From Aquificaceae bacterium (GTDB lineage Bacteria > Aquificota > Aquificia > Aquificales > Aquificaceae): a stretch of DNA of 7,511 nt. The notes below the pieces were generated by a model. The model saw only the letters and a list, made by a program, of their open reading frames with translations, was not told the origin of the DNA and ran no database searches. The position numbers and the translations under genes were made by a program. The stretch covers positions 1 to 7,511 of the forward strand of contig JALWEK010000130.1 in assembly GCA_027014185.1 (NCBI GenBank), written 5' to 3'. Of the stretch, positions 1 through 5,081 are shown piece after piece; the first letter of the stretch is position 1; each line of letters opens with the position of its first letter.

Positions 1-105
1 GTTATGGAGAGGTTCGTGGCCACATTCCAGTTCTGGAAAAGGGTGTGGGGAAAGCCGAAAAGAAAGAAGATAGAGGAGACGCATGCTCAGAGCCCTGCTC
101 GATAG
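1..105 (+). CDS. 3' end of an unknown upstream gene (partial)
   Basis: Reading from base 1 in frame 1 gives 34 residues and a TAG stop at 103-105. The peptide contains FVATFQFWKRVWGKPKRKK, an aromatic stretch followed by a very basic tail, as is common at the cytoplasmic C-terminus of membrane proteins. The frame overlaps the next gene by 23 nt and covers its Shine-Dalgarno sequence, in keeping with the overlapping style of this cluster. Frame 3 is also open from base 1 to about 150 and cannot be excluded, but its peptide is less natural and would overlap much more. I do not recognise the family. A link to the envelope genes downstream is inference only. Confidence 0.5.
   Translation, partial: VMERFVATFQFWKRVWGKPKRKKIEETHAQSPAR
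73..78 (+). promoter_or_regulatory. Shine-Dalgarno for the first phosphatase-like gene
   Basis: GAGGAG lies 4 nt before the ATG at 83. It supports that start and suggests translation linked to the upstream gene, in whose 3' end it lies. Confidence 0.6.
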
Positions 106-583
106 ACTGCTCCACATCACTCTCAGGAGCATATTCGCCTTAGTGGCCTTCCTGGCCCTGCTTCTTATTTTCATCTCCTTCACGGACTTTCCCAGATACG
201 AAAAATACCTCTTCCCCCTCCAGCTCCTGAAGGCAGAGCCTGAAAGGATAAGCAAGAACCTCTGGGTGGGGGGCTACCTCGGGGAGGAGAGGATGCTCAG
301 GTTCCTGAGGGAAAACGGGATCAAGGTGGTGATCTCACTTCTCGACAGGGAGATGTATCACGAGAGACAGCTCCTCGAGCACGAGAGGAGGCTCTTGAGG
401 AGAAAGGGCTTTACCTTCATCTCCGTTCCCCTGAAGCCCTTCGTGAAGGATCAAAAGAGTCTCAAGAGGTTCAGATACTACCTCAGGCGCTACAGGGGAA
501 AGAGGGTCTACGTTCACAGTTATCTGGGAAGGATCCGAATTAAATACGTTAAGGAGGTTCTGAATGCTGGGAAAGGTCCTTAG
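83..583 (+). CDS. membrane-anchored pseudophosphatase of the DSP/PTP fold (catalytic Cys replaced by Ser)
   Basis: This 166-residue protein has a basic N-terminus (R3, R8, R15) and one hydrophobic segment at about 16-33. By the positive-inside rule, the rest should lie outside the cytoplasm. The remainder resembles small dual-specificity/tyrosine phosphatases: a first strand NLWVGGY (59-65), the strand KVVISLL (81-87), VPL (115-117) with a possible loop acid D123, and a P-loop-like HSYLGRIR (145-152). The family signature is HC(X)5R; here the nucleophile is S146 (codon AGT, one base from the Cys codon TGT), while H145, G149 and R152 remain. Such a protein should bind but not hydrolyse phosphate esters. 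It is clearly a paralog of the next gene (shared YLFPL; RGKRVYVHSYLGR against RGEKVYIHCYLGR). It overlaps its neighbours by 23 and 20 nt. The fold is fairly sure; the ligand is unknown. Confidence 0.72.
   Translation: MLRALLDRLLHITLRSIFALVAFLALLLIFISFTDFPRYEKYLFPLQLLKAEPERISKNLWVGGYLGEERMLRFLRENGIKVVISLLDREMYHERQLLEHERRLLRRKGFTFISVPLKPFVKDQKSLKRFRYYLRRYRGKRVYVHSYLGRIRIKYVKEVLNAGKGP
551..558 (+). promoter_or_regulatory. Shine-Dalgarno for the second phosphatase-like gene
   Basis: AAGGAGGT ends 5 nt before the ATG at 564. It lies inside the upstream coding region, so translation of the two paralogs is probably coupled. It is one of the strongest ribosome sites in the window. Confidence 0.7.
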
Positions 584-1043
584 ACTGATCTTCATCGCGG
601 TCTTTATAGGCTACCTCTTCTCTATGGCCTCGGTTTACTTCAGCTACATAGAGCCCTACCTATTTCCTCTGAGGATGATCCAGGGGAAGGCCCGCTACGT
701 GACCGAGAACATAATAATCGGTCCCTATCCCCACGAGAAAGATCTCGAGAAGCTGGTCAAGGTCAACGACGTCAGGGTGATCGTCTCCCTCCTAAATCCC
801 TCCCTTCCCTTCGAAAAGAGCCTGCTGGAGAAGGAGAAGAAGCTCGTAGGGGAGTTTAAGCTGGCCTTCTACAATGTTCCCCTCTCCTTCCTGAACCTCG
901 ACTCTCCCGAAAACTACATACAGATCGAGAAGATAAGGAAGATCCTTGAGAAACACAGGGGCGAGAAGGTCTATATACACTGCTACCTGGGAAGGCACAG
1001 GGTGGGCTTCCTGGCTGAAAAGCTCTTAGGGGTGGCTAGATGA
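564..1043 (+). CDS. membrane-anchored DSP/PTP-like phosphatase with an intact active site
   Basis: This 159-residue protein has a short basic N-terminus (K4, R7) and a hydrophobic segment at about 8-27. It is probably an uncleaved anchor with the catalytic domain on the periplasmic side. The domain follows the small dual-specificity phosphatase plan: NIIIGPY (49-55), VIVSLL (72-77), VPL (105-107), a candidate general acid D113 in the following loop, and the P-loop HCYLGRHR (139-146). That P-loop fits C(X)5R, with C140 as nucleophile and R146 as phosphate-binding Arg. The Ser/Thr that usually follows the Arg is V147, which is unusual. The substrate is unknown. Phosphotyrosine, sugar phosphates or phospholipids (as for PTPMT1-like phosphatases) are all possible; the membrane anchor and the neighbouring lipoprotein favour an envelope substrate, which is inference. 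The stop overlaps the next start as ATGA. Confidence 0.75.
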   Translation: MLGKVLRLIFIAVFIGYLFSMASVYFSYIEPYLFPLRMIQGKARYVTENIIIGPYPHEKDLEKLVKVNDVRVIVSLLNPSLPFEKSLLEKEKKLVGEFKLAFYNVPLSFLNLDSPENYIQIEKIRKILEKHRGEKVYIHCYLGRHRVGFLAEKLLGVAR

Positions 1044-1957
1044 AGCTACTGATAATCCTTCTGCTCCTGATCACGGGCTGCTCCCAGAAGCTGAGTGGTG
1101 TGAACTACATAGACATAAGCCCTTCGGACAGGGGCCTCAGCATCTCCTACCACAGGGAGAATCCCCTTGGAAGGAAGGAGAGACCAGTAAAACTCCCGCC
1201 TCCCGAGTGCTCTGAGGGTGAGGGCTTCGTGGCCCTCTGGGTGTGGGACCTGAGAAGGCTCGAGAGGAGGTGGGAAGACTTTGTCTCTGCTGTCAGGGAG
1301 CTGGAGGTTAAAAGGGTCTACCTCCAGCTGAGCAGGAGGCTCAAGAGGGAGCACATCGAGAAGATAAAAGATCTGGGGCTGGAGGTCTACCTCCTCGACG
1401 GGGGCAGGGACGGGCTTAACTTCCCGGTATCTTACGTCAGGAGCTTCCCCGCGGACGGCTTCCAGATTGATATAGAGCCCTACCGGAATCCCGACTTCAA
1501 CCTGAGAAGGGAGTGGTATGCGAGGAGGCTCCTTAAGGAGATCCGAAGGATAAAGGAAGAGCTCGGGAGCGTGAAGCTCTCGGTGGTGGTCCCCTTCTGG
1601 TATGAGAAGGTTCCATTCGGGAGCAGGAGCCTCATAGAGCTCATCTTTGAGGAGGCGGACGAGGTGGTGGTGATGGCATACAGGAAGAGTCTCTCAGAAG
1701 CTCTGAAGCTGAGCGGGGAGGAGATAGCTCTCGGGAAGAGGCTCGGAAGGCCCGTTCTCGTGGGGCTCGAGATCAATCCCCAGAAAGACGAAAAGCACTA
1801 CGTCTACAGGGTGGGCGAGAGGTTTTTAGAGCCTGTGGGAACCTACGAGGTCAAGGGCGAGCGCCTGACATTTCCGAAGGAGAAGGTGGGTGAGCTGAGA
1901 AACCTTGTGTGTGATGGTGTGATGGGCTTTGTGATCCACAGCTTCGAGGCTCTGTAA
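1040..1957 (+). CDS. lipoprotein with a GH18-like TIM-barrel glycoside hydrolase domain
   Basis: Residues 1-14 form a lipoprotein signal: K2, a run of Leu/Ile, and the lipobox ITGC with C14 as the lipidated residue. A low-complexity linker to about residue 60 precedes a domain whose strands can be laid out as an eight-stranded barrel: FVALWVWD (63-70), RVYLQLS (92-98), LEVYLLDG (114-121), GFQIDIEPY (140-148), KLSVVVPFWYE (179-189), EVVVMAYR (208-215), PVLVGLEI (238-245) and GVMGFVIHSFEA (293-304). DGFQIDIE matches the GH18 signature DGxDxDxE except that Q142 replaces the first inner Asp; D144 and E146 would be the catalytic pair. MAYR on strand 6 resembles the GH18 M-x-Y motif. It may cleave or bind an envelope or matrix polysaccharide. 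The start overlaps the previous stop (ATGA), with AGGGG a short distance upstream. A non-catalytic or different TIM-barrel family remains possible. Confidence 0.65.
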   Translation: MKLLIILLLLITGCSQKLSGVNYIDISPSDRGLSISYHRENPLGRKERPVKLPPPECSEGEGFVALWVWDLRRLERRWEDFVSAVRELEVKRVYLQLSRRLKREHIEKIKDLGLEVYLLDGGRDGLNFPVSYVRSFPADGFQIDIEPYRNPDFNLRREWYARRLLKEIRRIKEELGSVKLSVVVPFWYEKVPFGSRSLIELIFEEADEVVVMAYRKSLSEALKLSGEEIALGKRLGRPVLVGLEINPQKDEKHYVYRVGERFLEPVGTYEVKGERLTFPKEKVGELRNLVCDGVMGFVIHSFEAL

Positions 1958-1978
1958 AAAGCAGGAGAGGGTCCGTTT

Positions 1979-1984
1979 TATAAT
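1979..1984 (+). promoter_or_regulatory. candidate -10 box for the histidine kinase operon
   Basis: A perfect TATAAT lies in the 36-nt gap after the lipoprotein gene and ends 9 nt before the ATG at 1994. No convincing -35 is seen at 16-18 nt spacing. Transcription would start around 1991, giving almost no leader. The gap shows no terminator hairpin, so read-through from upstream is also possible. Confidence 0.45.
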
Positions 1985-1993
1985 TGCAGTGGG

Positions 1994-2569
1994 ATGTCGG
2001 ATATGAGGAGGATTATAATACACGAGCTTGCGAACAAGGTTTCTGCTCTCAGAAGCGCTGCCGAGGCCGATCCTAACCGCTTTGACAGGGATATACTTCT
2101 CACCATAGACAGCATAGACCTGCTTCTGAAATACCTTCTCGACACGGAGCTAATCGAAAGGTTAAGAAGGAGTGAAAAGAGGGAGGTTAAACTCGAGGAC
2201 GTTCTCGAAGACGTAATCTCCGAGTTGGATCTTCTGGCGGATCTAAGGAAGGTCAATGTGGAGCTAGAGAGTTGTGATCTTAAGCTGCTCACGAACGAGT
2301 TCGTTCTAAGAAGGATAATCTACAACCTTCTCCACAACGCGGTGAAGTTCTCCCCGAGGGGAGGGACCGTAAAGATAGTATGCTATGCTGACGAAGGCGA
2401 GGTCGGTATTCGCATAATCAACGATGTAGCTGAGGATAAGGAGAAACTTAAAGGTACTGGCTTTGGTATAAGTTTGACTAAGGAGCTGGCCGCCTGGCTC
2501 GGTGCACAGCTTGAGGTTAAAAACGGGGGAGATACCTTCGAGGCCGTGCTCAGAATTCCTCAAAATTGA
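1994..2569 (+). CDS. small soluble histidine kinase without a sensor domain
   Basis: This 191-residue protein has a phosphoacceptor-like helix at its very start, IIIHELANKVSALR (7-20), with H10 as the likely phosphorylated His. Helical dimerisation follows to about 80, then an HATPase_c domain. The N box is NLLHNAVKFSP (111-121, N115 probably binding Mg-ATP) and the G2 box is GTGFGIS (154-160). The G1 box, usually DxGxG, is replaced by NDVAE (143-147), so the adenine-binding Asp appears to be Asn or shifted to D144. There is no signal peptide, membrane segment, PAS, GAF or HAMP domain, and no response regulator in the window. It must receive its signal through another protein or work as an orphan. 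ATG 1994 has no spaced Shine-Dalgarno; ATG 2003 is an alternative start that keeps H10. Confidence 0.75.
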   Translation: MSDMRRIIIHELANKVSALRSAAEADPNRFDRDILLTIDSIDLLLKYLLDTELIERLRRSEKREVKLEDVLEDVISELDLLADLRKVNVELESCDLKLLTNEFVLRRIIYNLLHNAVKFSPRGGTVKIVCYADEGEVGIRIINDVAEDKEKLKGTGFGISLTKELAAWLGAQLEVKNGGDTFEAVLRIPQN

Positions 2570-2571
2570 AC

Positions 2572-2600
2572 TTGCCTGAGCCTCTGGGAGACCACAAAAT
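2572..2600 (+). promoter_or_regulatory. candidate promoter for miaB
   Basis: TTGCCT at 2572-2577 (4 of 6 matches to TTGACA) is followed after exactly 17 nt by CAAAAT at 2595-2600 (4 of 6 to TATAAT). The -10 ends 7 nt before the ATG at 2608, so the transcript would be leaderless or nearly so. It lies in the 38-nt gap between the kinase and miaB. Confidence 0.35.
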
Positions 2601-2607
2601 TATTACT

Positions 2608-3933
2608 ATGAGCAAGAAGTACTTTATAAAGACCTTCGGCTGCCAGATGAACTTCAACGACTCGGAGAGGATAAGGGGGATACTGAGGACTCTGGGCTAC
2701 GAGCCTACCGAAAACTGGGAGGAGGCGGACTTAATACTCCTCAACACCTGCACCATAAGGGAGAAGCCCGATCAGAAGGTTCTCTCCCACATCGGGGAGT
2801 ATAAGAAGATCAAGGAGAAGAACCCGAACGCCCTCATAGGGGTCTGCGGTTGCCTCGCCCAGAGGGTTGGGTGGGAACTGGTACAGAAGGCCCCTGCGGT
2901 GGACATAATGTTTTCATCCTTCAACATGCACCAGCTTCCAGAGCTTATAAACCAAGCCCAGGCCGGCTATAAGGCGGTAGCCATCCTCGACTCCCCTCCC
3001 GAGGATGAGGACAAGGTCTGGGATTTTCCCACGGAGAGGGATAACCCTTACTGTGCTTACGTAACCATAATGAAGGGTTGCGACAAGAACTGTACCTACT
3101 GTGTGGTTCCCCAGACCAGGGGGAAGGAGCGTTCTAGGTCTTTAGAGAGCATCTTGGAAGAGGTCAGAAGGCTCGTTGACGACGGCGTGAGGGAGATCCA
3201 TCTCCTCGGTCAGAACGTTACCGCGTGGGGTAAGGACCTCGAGAGAGCCACACCATTCTCAGAACTACTCTACGAGATCTCCAAGGTCCCGGGCGTAGAG
3301 AGGATACGCTTCACCACCGGACATCCGAGGGACCTGACCGACGACGTTATAGAGGCCATGGCGGACATACCGCAGGTATGCAACGCCCTGCACCTTCCCT
3401 TCCAGGCGGGCTCTAACAGGATCCTCGAGCTGATGGACAGGAAGTACACCAAGGAGTTTTACCTTGAAAGAATTCAAAGACTTAAGGAGGCTGTTCCGGG
3501 GATAGCCCTCTCTACAGACATAATAGTTGGATTTCCAACAGAGACCGAGGAGGACTTCGAGCATACACTGGACGTAGTCAGAGAGGTAGAGTTCGAGCAG
3601 ATATTCTCCTTCAAGTTCTCTCCAAGACCCGGAACTCCCGCGGCCACCATGGAGGGGCAGATTCCAGATGAGGTAAAAACAGAAAGGATGAAGAGGCTGC
3701 TAGATCTTCAGAAGGGGATAATGTCCAAGCTCGCCAGGAGATACGAGGGAACTGTTCAGGAGATATTGGTTGAGGAAGAGAGGGAGGAAGGGGTTTTGAT
3801 CGGCAGGACGACCACCAACAGGTGGTCTACCCTTAGGGGTGGAAGTGAGCTCTTGGGGAAGATAGTGAAAGCGGAGGTGAGGGAAGCGTCTCCTTTCAAC
3901 CTTAACTGCGAGCTTCTGGAGGTGGTGAGATGA
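2608..3933 (+). CDS. miaB: tRNA-2-methylthio-N6-dimethylallyladenosine synthase MiaB
   Basis: This is a radical SAM methylthiotransferase that converts i6A37 to ms2i6A37 in tRNAs reading UNN codons. The N-terminal MTTase domain has KTFGCQMN (C12), LLNTCTIREK (C48) and CGCLAQR (C82), the three Cys that hold the auxiliary [4Fe-4S] cluster. The radical SAM motif is GCDKNCTYC (C158, C162, C165), followed by TRGKERSR. The C-terminal TRAM domain spans about 378-441. The length of 441 residues is normal for the family. I chose ATG 2608 because MiaB proteins usually begin a few residues before the YxIxTFGCQMN motif. A TTG at 2566 in the same frame would add 14 atypical residues and overlap the kinase stop. 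No Shine-Dalgarno precedes 2608. The stop overlaps the next ATG. Confidence 0.96.
   Translation: MSKKYFIKTFGCQMNFNDSERIRGILRTLGYEPTENWEEADLILLNTCTIREKPDQKVLSHIGEYKKIKEKNPNALIGVCGCLAQRVGWELVQKAPAVDIMFSSFNMHQLPELINQAQAGYKAVAILDSPPEDEDKVWDFPTERDNPYCAYVTIMKGCDKNCTYCVVPQTRGKERSRSLESILEEVRRLVDDGVREIHLLGQNVTAWGKDLERATPFSELLYEISKVPGVERIRFTTGHPRDLTDDVIEAMADIPQVCNALHLPFQAGSNRILELMDRKYTKEFYLERIQRLKEAVPGIALSTDIIVGFPTETEEDFEHTLDVVREVEFEQIFSFKFSPRPGTPAATMEGQIPDEVKTERMKRLLDLQKGIMSKLARRYEGTVQEILVEEEREEGVLIGRTTTNRWSTLRGGSELLGKIVKAEVREASPFNLNCELLEVVR
3918..3925 (+). promoter_or_regulatory. Shine-Dalgarno for the DUF151 gene
   Basis: GGAGGTGG inside the end of miaB is well spaced before the ATG at 3930. Together with the ATGA overlap it points to translational coupling of the two genes. 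Confidence 0.65.
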
Positions 3934-4418
3934 TAGAGATGGTAGTTCATGGCGTTACACTCGATGCTGTCTCTACGATGCCGATAGTGGTCCTTAAAGC
4001 TAGAGAGGACGAGGAGACAATCCTTCCCATATGGATAGGGGCCTTCGAAGCCAACGGGATAGCCATGAAGCTTCAGGACGTTGAACCCCCCAGACCGATG
4101 ACCTACGACCTGCTTAAGAACGTTATCACCGAGATGGGGGGAACGGTGGAGAGGATCGTTATAAACGATCTCAAGGACAGTACCTACTACGCTGAGATAC
4201 ATATAGTTCAGGGGAACAACACCCTCGTTATAGATTCGAGACCGAGCGATGCAATAAACGTTGCCCTCAGGTTTGGAGCTCCTATATTCGTCGCTGAAGA
4301 GGTCCTCGAGAAGTCAAGGGTCCCCGAACCGGAGGAGGACGAAGAGAAGCAGCAACTGAAGGAGTGGCTTGAGAACATAAAGCCTGAAGACTTCGAGATA
4401 GGAGGGGAGCAGAGCTAA
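3930..4418 (+). CDS. bifunctional nuclease family (DUF151/BFN) protein
   Basis: This 162-residue cytoplasmic protein belongs to the DUF151 family, named for plant members with DNase and RNase activity; the Thermotoga maritima protein TM0160 is a structural representative. Family hallmarks seen are LPIWIGAFEANGIAM (32-46), RPMTYDLL (55-62) and the highly conserved SRPSDAINVALR (103-114). The C-terminus from about 132 is acidic and helical (EDEEKQQLKEWLENIKPEDF), the usual tail in bacterial members. It directly follows miaB with an ATGA overlap and its own Shine-Dalgarno, so a role in RNA metabolism is plausible but not shown. Its TAA stop interlocks with the stop of the convergent nth gene. 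Confidence 0.9.
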   Translation: MIEMVVHGVTLDAVSTMPIVVLKAREDEETILPIWIGAFEANGIAMKLQDVEPPRPMTYDLLKNVITEMGGTVERIVINDLKDSTYYAEIHIVQGNNTLVIDSRPSDAINVALRFGAPIFVAEEVLEKSRVPEPEEDEEKQQLKEWLENIKPEDFEIGGEQS

Positions 4419-5056
4419 AAGCACTTCCCACAGTACTTCTCTATCGGGCAGATTTCGCACTTGGGTCTCTGGGGAGTGCATATCCTCTGGCCGAAGGCCA
4501 CGAGTAGCCTGTTTATCACTATCCAGTACTCCTTCGGCAGGATCTTCATCAGCTCCTTCTCCGTCTGCTCAGGGGTCTTTGTCTTCACCAGACACCACCT
4601 GTTGGTTATCCTGTGAACGTGTGTGTCCACGCATACGGCCGGTATTCCGTAGCCGTCCGCGAGAACCAGGTTGGCCACCTTCCTTCCAACCCCCGGAAGT
4701 TTCAGAAGATCCTCGAGCCTGTTCGGAACTTTCCCTTTGAACTCCTCCACCAGCATGCGGACCAGCTCTTTAAGTTGCACGGCTTTGTTCCTGTAAAAGC
4801 CCACAGGGTATATGAGCTTCTCAAGCTCCTCTAAGGGAATCTTTAAGATGTCCTCCGGTTTCTTTATCCTCTCAAAGAGTTTCTTGCACACCTTCGCTGT
4901 GGTTTCGTCCCTTGTCCTCGTCGATAGGAAGGCGCATACGAGAACTTTGAAGGGGTCGTGTGTGTGCTGGGCTACCAGGGTTACCACAGGAGCTTCCCAT
5001 TTTTCGTAGTTCTCCTTCAGTATCTCAACGACCTTCGGTATATCGGACCTCTTCAT
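4415..5056 (-). CDS. nth: endonuclease III (DNA glycosylase/AP lyase)
   Basis: This 213-residue base-excision-repair enzyme removes oxidised pyrimidines and cleaves the abasic site. The helix-hairpin-helix LPGVGRKVA (120-128) carries the catalytic K126, and VDTHVHR (143-149) carries the catalytic D144. The C-terminal [4Fe-4S] loop is complete with C193, C200, C203 and C209 in the C-x6-C-x2-C-x5-C spacing. The N-terminal FLSTRTRDE (43-51) replaces the LSAQxTD of the E. coli enzyme; I recall this variant from archaea and thermophiles. The ATG at 5056-5054 is the only sensible start and shares the CATG tetranucleotide with a plus-strand ATG at 5055. No Shine-Dalgarno is present, but a TAAAAT lies 8 nt upstream. 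It is transcribed alone and opposite to its neighbours. Confidence 0.95.
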   Translation of the reverse strand: MKRSDIPKVVEILKENYEKWEAPVVTLVAQHTHDPFKVLVCAFLSTRTRDETTAKVCKKLFERIKKPEDILKIPLEELEKLIYPVGFYRNKAVQLKELVRMLVEEFKGKVPNRLEDLLKLPGVGRKVANLVLADGYGIPAVCVDTHVHRITNRWCLVKTKTPEQTEKELMKILPKEYWIVINRLLVAFGQRICTPQRPKCEICPIEKYCGKCF

Positions 5057-5064
5057 GGAGGAAG

Positions 5065-5074
5065 ATTTTAAAAT
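5065..5074. promoter_or_regulatory. palindromic AT box, candidate shared -10 for divergent nth and gcvT
   Basis: ATTTTAAAAT is a perfect palindrome in the 25-nt gap between nth and gcvT. It offers TAAAAT on both strands: on plus at 5069-5074, 7 nt before the gcvT ATG at 5082, and on minus at 5070-5065, 8 nt before the nth ATG. Both transcripts would be leaderless or nearly so. No good -35 is seen on either strand, where it would fall inside the opposite gene. A repressor site is another reading. Confidence 0.4.
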
Positions 5075-5081
5075 ACTTGGG

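Noticed and set aside
3..150. Frame 3 open reading from the window edge
   Set aside because: Its peptide is Cys/Ser-rich and would overlap the first phosphatase-like gene by about 68 nt. Frame 1 ends more naturally near the next start.
1976..1983. Archaeal-type TATA box (TTTTATAA) upstream of the kinase
   Set aside because: It lies too close to the ATG for the roughly -26 archaeal position, and all recognisable genes are bacterial.
1958..1993. Possible terminator after the lipoprotein gene (T-run GTTTTA)
   Set aside because: No GC-rich stem precedes the short T-run; the sequence is better read as a TATAAT -10 region.
2566..2607. TTG start for miaB that would add 14 residues and overlap the kinase stop
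   Set aside because: The added residues are not typical of MiaB, there is no Shine-Dalgarno, and ATG 2608 places the start just before the conserved TFGCQMN motif.
3756..4202. 148-codon open frame on the minus strand across miaB and DUF151
   Set aside because: It lies opposite two confidently assigned genes, has no recognisable motif and is a codon-bias shadow.
5055..5081. ATG 5055 as the gcvT start
   Set aside because: It would share bases with the nth start codon and has no ribosome site. ATG 5082 matches the usual N-terminus of T-proteins. It cannot be fully excluded.
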